This document shows positions 33,534-43,434 of a DNA stretch of 64,000 nucleotides, one piece after another. The translations under genes and the position numbers were made by a program. Under the pieces are notes generated by a model. The model had not been told where the DNA came from and did not search any database. It saw only the letters and a list, made by a program, of their open reading frames with translations. Within the stretch, counting starts at the first letter, position 1, and each line of letters starts with the position of its first letter. The stretch comes from Balamuthia mandrillaris (taxonomy: Eukaryota; Discosea; Longamoebia; Balamuthiidae). The stretch lies in the NCBI GenBank assembly GCA_031835245.1, contig JAVKOQ010000130.1:62001-126000 (forward strand). Direction: 5' to 3'.

Positions 33534-35597
33534 TTACTTGAACTTGGAGTGATCAAGAACGGAGTCTTGGTAGAGCATCGTGTCTGTGCTGGCATCAATG
33601 GTCAACATGATGAGGGTGGCGCTGATGGTGACCAACACAAGGATCACCGAAGCCCACAACACCACTTGGAATCGATCCACCTCCTCGTCAGTCGGCCCAT
33701 CGTCGCTTCCCGAAGAAGACGAAGAAGAGGCATGAGAACCAGAGTGAGACGAACTAGAGTGAGACGAGCCAGAGGCAGAGCCAGAGCCACTTTGTTGTCG
33801 TCGCATCTGATAGAAGCCATCTTGCTCAAAGAGAATGGAAGTGTCAGAGAGGCGAGGAAGGCAGAAGCATTCGATGGAAGAGAATTGCTTGAGAATGGAC
33901 TTGACGGCAAGACATTCGGGCGTGCTGTCCTCTCCGAATTGGGAGGAAGTGAGAGGGACAGTGGCGCTGTCCTTCAAATAAATGTTGGGATAGTAATCCT
34001 CAAAGTGAACCTGTTTTTTTTTTAAGAAGCAAAGACAGTTAGCTTTTAAAGAAAAGAGACAAATAGAAAACAAAACTGAAACAGGTAAAAAAGAGAGAGT
34101 CAATCTACCTCATCAGAAAGAAAACCGTTGAGAGCGCTCTTCACGAGTTCCATCACTTTCTTTTCAGAATCTTCTTCCTTCTTCTCGGTCATGACCAACA
34201 CCTGCCCAACGACGTTGTCGCTATTGTAGATTTTCTCAAGACCACTAATAAGCTCGGTAATAGTGCGCTCAACCATATGGAACGCGGCCTTGCTTTGTTC
34301 AGAGTCAGCTCCGTAGGCAGTCCTGACGGCGTCCAAACCAGAAAAGGCCAAGAAGTAAAAGTCGGGGATGGTGTCCTGAGTCCACTGGCGAAGCTCGCTG
34401 TCAGAGGAGAGAACCTCCAAGAGGCGGTGGGCAAAGGCGATCTCGGACAAGAAAGCAAAGTCGGCGGGGCTGCTCAGATCAAACTTGGAAATGAGGTAAT
34501 CATTGCTGCTGGCGAGGAAGAGACGAATAGCCCGTTCGTCCATTTGTAGAGGGTTCACTTGGTCTTCGTCGTCATAGACGCTGACAAAGGAACCGGTTTG
34601 AAGGAAGAAACCCAAGTTGCGAGAGGAATCACCCTCAGGCAGGACGTAGGGCTTGGCGGACATGGCACGAGCGTGCTGCCTGTCAGCAGAGGCGGAGACA
34701 AGGAGAGCCTGCCCGCCGTAGGTGATTGTGATCATATCCTGGAGAGAAGCACGTTTGGCGCCAGCCATGCCAGGACACCACACCTCGTAGGCCTCGGTGC
34801 GTTGGTTCCTGCTCCTGCTGAACCAGCTGCTGCCGGAGATGCCGTGCTCCGAGGGAGAGGTGCCGGTGAGCAAGGAGGTGAGGGAGGCGATGCTGTCGGA
34901 GGGGTAGGACTCCTTCAAGACTTGGCTGCTCTTCTTTCCTTGCAAGCTAGGCAGGTCTACAACGTGAGAATTTTTGTTTAAAAAAAAAACGGTGTGAGTG
35001 AAGAATAGTGAGTGTGCCGTAATAGAAGATAACGGAAAACAAACCAGAAGCAGAGGCGGAGTCAAGGACAACCATGAGGTTAGCCTTGGGGGCGTTGAAG
35101 AAATCCCTGACAGGGAAGTCGCTTCGGTCGAGGTGGGGGTTAAGCGGCGGAAGGCCCAAGGAGTGTGCCAACAGGTCGCCCACTCGCGTTTGTTGGATGG
35201 TGTCCTTGCCGTAGGTCGTCTTTCCATTGCCTAGAAAGACCATAAGGCCGTCCTACGGTGATAGGTGGTCGAAAAAAATTAGAACGAAGAGGAGAGGAAA
35301 GAGAGAGCGAGAGAGAAGTGAACATACATCAGAGGTAGGGTGGTGAACTACGATGTCTCCACTCCTGCCGGCAACGTAGCCATTTTGGAGATTGGTTGGC
35401 ACTACCAAAAGAGAGAAGAAGCAGCAAGAACCCAAACAAAAAAACATGAGCAACATCGGTCGTGGTCGACAAACAATTGTTTGAGAGGGAAAAAAAAATT
35501 TAGAAGAAGAAGGGAGATTCGTACGGTCATCAACGTTCACGGACAGAGCAGAAAGGACACAGCTCAGCACCACGAGCACACACAGCGATCGTTTCAT
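33534..35597 (-). CDS. ATP6AP2: V-ATPase accessory protein 2 / (pro)renin receptor homologue
   Basis: Five exons. The ATG at 35597 starts a signal peptide (MKRSLCVLVVLSCVLSALSV). Exons 1 and 2 join in phase (VDD/LPTNLQNGYVAGRSGDIV). The lumenal part matches human ATP6AP2 as I know it: VFLGNGKTTYGKDTIQQTRV with DLLAHSLGL; FFNAPKANLMVVLDS; SEIAFAHRLLEVLS; DFYFLAFSGLDAVRTAYGAD with SEQ. The C-terminus has a Ser/Gly/His-rich stalk, one membrane helix (FQVVLWASVILVLVTISATL) and a short tail MLTIDASTDTMLYQDSV, equivalent to the human NMDPGYDSIIYR. The protein is expected in V-ATPase assembly and acidification. Unlike the human protein it keeps a segment (SIASLTSLLTGTSPSEHGIS) typical of the alkaline-phosphatase/phosphodiesterase superfamily. 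The gene diverges from MUS81. Confidence 0.88.
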
Positions 35598-35691
35598 GGT
35601 TAATGCTACTGCTGCTACTTTTTTTCTTCTTTTCGCTACTCTCTTTTTTTTTTCTCTTCTTTGAGAAATAGAAAAAGAAAATTTTTAAGGC

Positions 35692-35697
35692 GTCGAC
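35692..35697. promoter_or_regulatory. GTCGAC in the ATP6AP2/MUS81 divergent promoter
   Basis: One copy (GGCGTCGACAAA) lies 95 bases upstream of the ATP6AP2 ATG and 207 upstream of the MUS81 ATG, in a 306-bp gap with no other feature. Confidence 0.4.
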
Positions 35698-35903
35698 AAA
35701 TGACCCCTCGTGAAAGACTTACGTCACCCATACCGTTCATAAGGACTTTTTGACAACTTTTTGAGCTTCTGTTGAGAACGATTTTCCCGCCAAATTGTGT
35801 CTGCATAAAATCTTACGAGACGACATGAGAATTTTTTTGTTTTAAAAGCGAAATTTTAGTTAAACAAACATAATCGACAAGCAAGGCGCTGCGCTTCCAT
35901 TCC

Positions 35904-38900
35904 ATGGCTCACACGAGCGCGAATCCGTTGATGGAGTACCTGCTGGAAGGCCTTGCTGCCGAAGCGGAGCAAGAAGGCAAAGATCGGCTCGCACAAACGT
36001 ATCGACGGGTTTGTTTTTTTTTTCTCTCTCTCTCTCTCTTTCTTGTGCCCTTGCTTTAAACCAAATACGTATTAATGTTCTTGGCTGTTTTCAAAAAGGC
36101 TTTGGTTTCGGTAAAAAAGTTCCCTCTTCCTCTCAAGAATGGAATGGAGACGCAACAGCTGGAATACGTCGGACCGTTCGTCGCCAAACGTCTCGACGAA
36201 CTCCTGAAGCGAGTCCAGAAACAGCAGGAAACCTCCAGGAAGATCCAAGGCAAGAACCAACGACGACGACGAAGAAGCGCCAACGAGTCTCAGCCGGAAG
36301 AAACAACGCGTGCGCGTTCTGTTGCTGCTTGTGACTCGTCCGCGCACCATAAAGACAAGCAGAGCCAACAGACACAACGGGCGGCAACAGCTCAACAACA
36401 ATCGGAGGATAGGCAAGGATATCGTCCTCGCAAAGGCTCCGGTTTGTTTTCCTTTTTTTTTCGTTCTTTTCTTCATTTATTTGGCTTCTTTACCTGCTTG
36501 TTAACTTTGTATGCTGCCGTTATATGTTCTATATAATAGCACCCTATGCGGTGATGATGGCTCTCTTCGTTCTCGAGCAGCAACGGATCGCCACCAAAGA
36601 AAACTCCTTCTCGTTTCTTAATGACCACCATCACTCCGACGACAACAACTGCCACAGCAAAGAAGATATCTGCACCCAAGTTCGACTCCGGTTTGGACTT
36701 TCTTTGACCTCCGACACCGATCGCGATGCCAAATGGAAGTCCGCCATTCGAACGCTCATTCAGCGAGGCCTCGCTCTTCGACATTCTTCTTCCCCCTCCT
36801 CCTCCTCAACTCCTTCATCTTTAGGCTATAGCCTTACTTCAAGTGGAAATAACTTGGCTTCTCTTCTTGCCATCGAAAATGCAGACACGATAACAGCCAC
36901 AACGATAGTAACAACAACAACGAACAAAGACAAGAATAAGACTAGTTATAACATAAGAATGGAGGGGCAAGAAGAACGAGAAGCGAAAGAGGACGAAGAC
37001 GAAGAAGACGCGGCTCTTACTCCGACTCAAGTGTTGCGTGATAGAACCAACATTGTGCCATCACTCAACAAGCTGCACTCAGCATCATCACGAAACAGTA
37101 CCAAAGAGAAGGACAACGCGTTTTCGTATGTGGATGCCGACGGGCATAGAGTCCCAACTAAACATGAAGCAGCCATTAGAGTCCATCAAGGTTTGTTTCA
37201 ACTCTTTTTCTTGTTAATTCTCCTTCGCTTCTTTATTCCTTCCATTCTTGTTCTGCTTCTTCTTCGTCTTCTGCTTTACAAACTATTATTGACTTGCTTG
37301 CCATGAATACAGACAATCTTTACTATAGAATTGTAGCAAAGAATGACCCATCCTCATTCTTTGTTTTATCCTCCTCTTCCTCTTCCTCTTCCTGTTCCTT
37401 TTCATCAACGAAGAGCAAAGAGAACGTTCGACCAATAATCTCCTTGTATTCGGATGACGAAGACGAAGAAGACGAAGCTGATCAAGTCGAACTGCTGCTG
37501 AAACAAGCATGTTCGCCTCCTCTTCCGCTTCCTCCTGCTATTCTTTCTCCCAAGAAGAAAAAGAAGGCATCCTCGAAGGCGGGGAAAAACCTTTATACGA
37601 CCTTTTATAGCGCTTGGCTCTTGGAAGAAGTTGCTCCTTTGTCCTCCACGCTTCTCCCACGCCAATCTGCTTCCTCTTCCTCTTCCTCCTCCTCTTCTGC
37701 GCTAACAACTAACAACAAAAAAAGAAAGACAACAGCAACTTCATCTTCAACTGCGTTTTATGAATCCAATGCAACAAATGAACAACGATACCTACAAAAA
37801 CGGCATCGAGCAACTTCAAAGTTTGTCAACGAGACATCCACAACACATCTTTTGGAGGAACGACAAACAACCACAGCAACAAACGAAGAAGAGGAAGACA
37901 TAGGAGACACACCATTGTGGCTCGAAAGAGATGAATACGAAGTCATTCTTCTTTTGGATAACAGAGAGAGAAGGACAAAACGAGACGACGACAACTTTAT
38001 TCAAGAAAAACTCAGAAAGTCTGGAGTCAAGTGCGAAGTGCGGAGTTTGGCCGTCGGCGATTTCGTTTGGATCGCTCGAGCCAATGCAAACGGCCGGACC
38101 AAGTTGCAACGATGGCAGCAGGAAGAAGACAGAAGAAAGGGGTTCATGCATCATCTGCTGAGTCAGGAACGAGCGGAGCAGTATGAAGAGGAGTTTGTAT
38201 TGAGCACCATTGTGGAAAGGAAAAAAGTGGAGGATTTGTGGGCGTCCATCAAGGATGGACGTTACTATGAACAAAAGGTTTGTTTTATCTTCATCTTCAG
38301 TTTTTTTTTTTGTGTTAACGGTTTGTTTACTATTCATTGTTTTTTGCGTTAGTTTCGATTGAGCCGGAGCGAGATAGAACAAGTGGTCTATCTGGTAGAG
38401 GGCAGTCTCTCCATCGCTCACAAAGCCATGAGCCACCTCCCTTTAGGCGACCTCCTCGAGAAAGCTCTTCTCTCCACCCAGATCCACTCTGGCTTTCACG
38501 TGAAACGCACCAACACGTTGAAGCAGAGCATCGACTATCTTAAAACGGTGTCTCAGCATTTGAGCAGAGCGGCGGCTCGTTTGAAGGTCAGAGGAGAGGG
38601 AAGAAGACCCTCCTTTTATCAGTGGAGCAAAAGCGTTGGCAAAGGGGTCAACCTTGCATTGAAGGACGTTTGGGCGATGCAACTTTTGGAGATTCCAGGA
38701 CTTGCTGGTTCGTTGTTGTTTTGTTGTTGTTTTTGCTTTTCTGAGCAACTAACAAAACGCATTACAGGTGAGAAAGTTAAATGTATAGTGGATCTTTATC
38801 CAACACCATCACACTTGCACCAAGCGTACCTTCGATGCGAGTCGGACAAGGAACGGCAAGCCCTGTTCGAGGATATGAAGTGCGGAGGACGTAGGTTTGG

Positions 38901-38952
38901 AGCGAGCCTAAGCACACGCATATATCAACTCTACACCCAAAAAAATATGTAA
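35904..38952 (+). CDS. MUS81: MUS81 structure-specific endonuclease catalytic subunit
   Basis: About seven exons. The N-terminus has a helix-hairpin-helix region (NPLMEYLLEGLAAEAE; ALVSVKKFPLPLKNG; LEYVGPFVAKRLDELLKRV). A winged-helix-like segment follows (CTQVRLRFGLSLTSD; KWKSAIRTLIQRGLALR), then long Ser- and acidic-rich linkers. The ERCC4 nuclease core reads EVILLLDNRERR, then LAVGDFVWIAR and VLSTIVERKKVEDLWASIKD. That is the GDxn-ERKxxxD metal-binding signature. The C-terminus (EIPGLAGEKVKCIVDLYPTP and on) holds the second HhH pair. MUS81 works with EME1 or EME2 to cut replication forks, 3' flaps and nicked Holliday junctions. The stop is TAA at 38950-38952. Confidence 0.92.
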
Positions 38953-39188
38953 AACAAAAAAAAAACGGTGAACAAAAAAAGCAAAGCAAAGCAAAACCAA
39001 TAACTTTTCTTTGCTCTTAGGGTGTTCAGTAAGGAGTGTAAGGCGGCGCAAAGATCATAAGATCTAAGGACAACGAAAAAAGAAATCACGACATTAGTCT
39101 TTTGGGCCAATGAGCATGTTTCCCGCCAAAACAACCCTTCCTTCTCCCACGTCTCTGAAGGCAAAGTGGTAGGACTCCCACCATCATC

Positions 39189-39627
39189 ATGGAGTACGTT
39201 CAGCAGGCTTGGTACGTCTAAGTTTCTATTTTCTATTTTCTCTCCTTCTTTTTTTTTTTGGTTTTTTTTTGTGTCTGTTTTTTGTTTTACTAATCTTTTA
39301 CTAATTTTGCTTTATTTTCGTTGTCCCATGGATCGGCTTGATCTTGGCGCCGCCTTAGTAAGGAGTGTCCGGTCGCGTGGCGAGTGGGCTGAAGCAGTTC
39401 ACCGAAGGGACATCTGTGCACTGATTCAGCAAATTTGGTGCACATTTGATGACATCACCTCCTCCATTTGTACAGCAATCGTTCAACATCTCTGCAACAA
39501 AAACTACGTCAGCACTCTGGACGTGCAGGGAGGGTTCAACAAATGTGCACCTTTCTTGCAGGTTTGTCTCCCGAATTTATCATGTCGTCTCGGAAGAATG
39601 GGAGAAAGAAATAAAAGAAAGCAATGA
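39189..39627 (+). CDS. Possible small two-exon gene upstream of MED21
   Basis: An ATG at 39189 gives MEYVQQA, with a donor at 39212. An acceptor at 39364-39365 joins in phase to VRSRGEWAEAVHRRDICALI, QQIWCTFDDITSSICTAIVQ, HLCNKNYVSTLDVQGGFNKC and APFLQ. The frame then continues to a stop at 39627, overlapping the MED21 ATG, or is spliced at the GT after CAG near 39561. The amino-acid mix looks coding, but I do not recognise a family. It might instead be 5' untranslated or alternative leader sequence of MED21. Confidence 0.4.
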
Positions 39628-40438
39628 CGGACCGCCTCACACAGCTGCAAGACCGAGTGGACAGCCTGGCCGAACAGTTTTACGTCTACCTGGGCGTCTT
39701 ACAACGAGACGCTCCTCCTTCCTCCCTCCAACCATCAACCACGTCCTCCTCCACTGAAAATCATCATCAGCACGCCCACTCCTCCAATGACATTTCTTCC
39801 GCTTCGTCTTCCTCTTCTTCTTCTTCTTCCTCCTCGACCTCAGCGGCGGGTGCGCTGAAAGCTCAGTCCGTAGAGATGGCCCGAGCGTTGGTCCTGAACA
39901 CCAAGGCCATCGACGAGCTCATAGAGTCCCTGCCGGGCATCAACAACACAAAACCGCAGCAGGTGAGCCAGCTGCGGCATTTGGAGGAGGAGAACCAACG
40001 GCTTGGCCTTGAGCTGAAGCAAAACATTGTCGTTGCTGGTTCTCTTTTCTTTCTTTTCTTTTTCTCTTCTTTTCTTTTTCTTTTTTTCATTTTTTTCTTT
40101 TCTTTTTTCTTTTTCTTTTTTTTTAAATCTTTTGGTTTTAATCTTTTTTCTTTTCTTATTCTTTTTTTTCTTTCTTTTTCTTTTTTTCTATTCTTTTTTT
40201 TCTTTTTCTTTTTCATTTTCTTTTCCTTTTCTTTTTTTCTTTTTCTTTTTTTTCTATTCTTTTTTTCTTTTTCTTTTCATTTTCTATTTCTTTTTTTTTA
40301 ATATTTTTTAAACAGAAAACTGATTCATTTTATTCCAACAACCAACAACAACAAATGACTGCAGAACGAGCGTTGCGGTTAGTGCGGGAGGCGTTGAACG
40401 AGATCTATGAAGACAGAGCTGCTTCTCAAGAATGGTGA
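39624..40438 (+). CDS. MED21: Mediator complex subunit 21 (SRB7)
   Basis: Two exons (39624-40038 and 40365-40438) give about 162 residues; the phase is exact. The N-terminus MTDRLTQLQDRVDSLAEQFY is nearly the MED21 signature (human begins MADRLTQLQDAVNSLADQF). The QRDAPPSSLQPS and ELIESLPGIN segments and the later LEEEN match the human ID-VLIDSLP and LEEEN blocks. A Ser-rich insert (SSASSSSSSSSSSS) makes it longer than the 144-residue human protein. The C-terminus ERALRLVREALNEIYEDRAA comes from the small second exon. MED21 pairs with MED7 in the Mediator middle module and is needed for RNA polymerase II transcription. The intron is a 326-bp CTTTT-rich tract. Confidence 0.93.
40048..40311 (+). 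repeat. T-rich CTTTTT satellite forming the MED21 intron
   Basis: About 260 bp of T with regularly placed single C (CTTT to CTTTTTTT). It is the most T-biased intron in the window. Confidence 0.88.
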
Positions 40439-40844
40439 CCAGCAGGAGCGCAACTGTATATTTTTTTTCCAGGTTTCTTTCTTTGAATTTGATATCTAAA
40501 CGAAACCAACAGCACTTAGACTTGTCGCTCTTGTGGTTGTGGTTGTGTTGTTGTGGTCGTCTGGTGTGGTGGCTTGGATGTTTGAATGTCGAGCAACCTT
40601 AGAGAACTACTTTGAGCAGAGGTGGTTCATAAAGAAGGATTGAGATAAATGAAGAAGATGCAGCGTAACCATCTGCTCGTCTACCTGTCCTCGTGAGCTT
40701 TTGCTTCCACTGCTGAACAACAAACAAAGGTAACAGAGAGGAGAGAGAGAGCGAGCAAGAGAAAATAATATTTTTACTCAACAAGTTAAAGCCAACAAAA
40801 AAACAAACTAACTGTAACTCCACCAATAGGTTTTTTTTGTTTCA
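40439..40844. other. Convergent 3'-3' gap, no gene seen
   Basis: A 406-bp region between the MED21 stop and the stop of the first YDGG gene. A G/T-rich patch lies at 40525-40575. No coding or regulatory signal is recognised and no GTCGAC is present. Confidence 0.5.
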
Positions 40845-42206
40845 TTAGAGCCAGAAAGCGGCCAGAGAAGTAGCACCAGAAGCAGCTTCATCAGCGCTGT
40901 TGGAATTGTAGGCCACCACATTTCCGTCATAGACGCTGCCGTCATAACCCACATTTCCTCCCGCGTAGACCACGTCGCCTCCATCGTAGCCATCGTACGC
41001 CACATCTCCGCCATCGTAGACCACATTGCCTCCATCGTAACTGATGTCACCTCCATCGTAGGTCACATCGCCGCCATCGTAGGCCACGTCGCCGCCATCG
41101 TAGACTACGTTGCCTCCATCGTAACTGACATCACCTCCATCATAGGTCACCACATTGCCGTCATAGCGGACATCACCTCCATCATAAACAACGACATCAC
41201 CATCATAACGCACATCACCACCGTCATAAACCACGTTGCCGCCATCATAGCGAACGTCACCTCCATCGTAGCGGATGTCACCACCATCATAACGAATATC
41301 ACCGCCATCGTAACGGATGTCACCACCATCGTAACGGATATCACCACCGTCATAGCTGATGTCTCCGTCATAGCAATCATAGCGAACGTCACCGTCATAG
41401 ACAACATTGCCGCCGTCGTAACGGATATCACCACCATCATAGCTGATATCCCTCCCATCATATCGGATGTCTCCACCATCGTACATCACGTTGCCTCCAT
41501 CATAACTAATGTCGCCACCATCGTACTGGAAGTCTCCTCCATCATAACGAACGTCACCACCATCGTAACGGATATCGCCACCGTCATAGCGAATATCACC
41601 TCCATCGTAGATGTTTCCTCCATCGTACATCACGTTGCCTCCATCGTAGCGAATATCACCACCATCATAACGGATGTCACCGCCATCGTAGCTGATGTCG
41701 CCTCCATCGTAGATATCGCCCCCATCATAACTAACGTCGCCACCATCATATCGGATGTCTCCACCATCGTACTCAATGTCACCACCATCATAGATGTTAC
41801 CTCCATCATAACGAACGTCACCACCACCGTAACGAATGTCGCCACCATCGTAACGGATGTCACCTCCATCGTACATCACATTGCCGCCGTCGTAGCGAAT
41901 GTCGCCTCCATCGTAGCGGATGTTGCCTCCATCATAACGAACATCACCGCCATCGTAACGGATGTCTCCTCCATCATAACGAATATCGCCACCGTCATAA
42001 CGGATGTCTCCACCATCGTACTCAATGTCGCCGCCATCATAGGTCATGACATTGCCGCCATCATAGCGAACATCGCCGCCATCGTAAGTCACCACGTCGC
42101 CGTCATAGCGGACATCCCCTCCGCCATAGTTCACATCACCTCGGCCAGCCAAGGCGGCCGCGGCAAAGAATGCCAACCACAAGCAAAGCATCACACCAGC
42201 CTTCAT
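40845..42206 (-). CDS. Secreted YDGG heptad-repeat protein, copy A (453 residues)
   Basis: A single exon. The ATG at 42206 opens a clean signal peptide (MKAGVMLCLWLAFFAAAALA, then GRGDVNYGGG). Almost all the rest is a repeat of about seven residues, Y-D-G-G-[D/N]-[I/V]-x, with x mostly R, S, E, V or M. My rough estimate is nearly 60 units, with occasional 6- or 8-residue units (YDGGNIYDGG, YDGGNVMTYDGG). The 24-residue tail is non-repetitive (NSNSADEAASGATSLAAFWL). There is no membrane helix. The composition (Tyr, Asp, Gly, Ile/Val, nearly no Cys or Lys) suggests a stiff, acidic, secreted beta-structured polymer, perhaps calcium-binding or cross-linkable through tyrosine. It could be a cyst-wall or surface-coat protein. 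That is inference; I recognise no family. Copy B lies 1.2 kb upstream. Confidence 0.85.
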   Translation of the reverse strand: MKAGVMLCLWLAFFAAAALAGRGDVNYGGGDVRYDGDVVTYDGGDVRYDGGNVMTYDGGDIEYDGGDIRYDGGDIRYDGGDIRYDGGDVRYDGGNIRYDGGDIRYDGGNVMYDGGDIRYDGGDIRYGGGDVRYDGGNIYDGGDIEYDGGDIRYDGGDVSYDGGDIYDGGDISYDGGDIRYDGGDIRYDGGNVMYDGGNIYDGGDIRYDGGDIRYDGGDVRYDGGDFQYDGGDISYDGGNVMYDGGDIRYDGRDISYDGGDIRYDGGNVVYDGDVRYDCYDGDISYDGGDIRYDGGDIRYDGGDIRYDGGDIRYDGGDVRYDGGNVVYDGGDVRYDGDVVVYDGGDVRYDGNVVTYDGGDVSYDGGNVVYDGGDVAYDGGDVTYDGGDISYDGGNVVYDGGDVAYDGYDGGDVVYAGGNVGYDGSVYDGNVVAYNSNSADEAASGATSLAAFWL

Positions 42207-42297
42207 TCTTGTTGTTGTTGTTGTTGCAAGGTTTGTTGTTCCTGTTGTTTTGTAGTGTGCGTTTTTGTGAATGTCTAGAGAAAATGAAGTGCATTGA

Positions 42298-42304
42298 TTT
42301 TATA
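42298..42304 (-). promoter_or_regulatory. TATA box of YDGG copy A
   Basis: TATAAAA on the minus strand, 98 bases upstream of the ATG at 42206. The block TATAGTTGGGCATCTCAT (plus-strand spelling, 42301-42318) is repeated exactly upstream of copy B at 44735-44752. Confidence 0.6.
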
Positions 42305-42420
42305 GTTGGGCATCTCATTCTCCTTTTGGGAAGTTGGCAATACTGTCAAACACTCCCCTTCACTTTTACACGACATTTCATCTCCTTGTTGAAGTAGGAG
42401 GAAAAAGAGAGACTGCAGCA

Positions 42421-42461
42421 GCATTGGTCCATCTAGCTTCATTCCATTCCTATGAAAACTA
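42421..42461 (-). promoter_or_regulatory. Conserved upstream module with CCAAT, copy A
   Basis: A block with GCATTGGTCCATCT and ATGAAAACTA (plus-strand spelling) is also present upstream of copy B at 44880-44920. On the gene's own strand it contains GGACCAATGC, a CCAAT-type core. It lies 215 bases from the ATG here and 267 in copy B. Confidence 0.5.
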
Positions 42462-42626
42462 CTTTGGATTCGTTTCTTATTTCAATATTAGCCGCGTTGC
42501 ATTCGATAACACAAGATGTGTTGCTCCAACAGAAGAATAAGTGAACTACAGGAGAGAAGTACCCACCTTCTATGCCAAAATAATGTTTTTCCTCATTCCA
42601 ATCATTCTGCTCATGCCGGCTCCCCG

Positions 42627-42662
<36 letters not shown>

Positions 42663-42969
42663 CTATCACTTGCCCTTTGATGAGACAAACACGATTAACT
42701 GGTACAAGGGATTGAGAAAGCGCCGGAACCTCCGTCCCACTATATAGGCGTATTTCGTTGGCTGAAATCGCTTCACAATTCTGTGAGCTTGCTGACCTCA
42801 AAGTTACTTTCTGCCGATCAACAAATTGCCTGCAATACTCCCACGGATTGCCCCCATGTATGCCTTCCTCCCTCTATCTGCTCCTCCTCCTCCTTCCTCT
42901 CCTTTGCTCTCCACTGCTTTCACGTCACTGTTATCAACTTCGTGGAGACATCCAAAAGAGTGGCCAATT

Positions 42970-43098
42970 ACAACACCGACTATCGTAGTCCACGGCTACA
43001 GCCATCCCATACCGAGCGTCACTGCCTCTGTAGCGAACATTTCCTCCACCATAGACCAGCCAAAGGAGTCGCCGTAAAGAAGTGCCTGCCAGTCTCTG
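42970..43098 (-). pseudogene. Decayed third copy of the YDGG gene
   Basis: On the minus strand this stretch aligns by eye with the start of copies A and B. GGCACTTCTTTACGGCGAC, then TTTGGCTGG, resembles the signal-peptide region GGCATTCTTTGCCGCGGCC, then TTGGCTGG. After a small deletion and a frame change it reads YGGGNVRYRGSDARYG, compared with YGGGDVRYDGDVVTYD in A and B. It then loses the repeat (AVAVDYDSRC) and meets a stop. The ATG region and most of the array are missing. It lies between the two intact copies, in the same orientation. Similarity is clear over about 100 bases, but I cannot score it. Confidence 0.6.
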
Positions 43099-43434
43099 TT
43101 CTTTGTTGGAACGGTTTGTTGAGTTTGTTGTATGAAACTAGCAAACCTCTCCTCTCTTCTCGACAACAAGTGGTGCCCATTGGTTGGTGCTAGAGAGTGT
43201 TGTTGGAGCAAATTTACTCATGTCAAGCGGAGAGGCATGGAAGCAAAGATCATCGTTGACTGTTGGAACAGATACACATTTCTCAAAGGCAAACAAACAA
43301 AACCACCACAAACAAAGAAAACCACAATTTGTTATATTAAAAGGAGAGGAAAGGTAAACATCTAAAACGCACTTTTTAAAACTGCTTCGGCTGCTGATTC
43401 TAACCAGCATGGTCTTTGCACTGTAACAGCCTTT

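Noticed and set aside
42758-43193. Overlapping plus-strand frames near a TATATAG at about 42740
   Set aside because: They run antisense across the decayed YDGG copy and agree with no domain or splice pattern.
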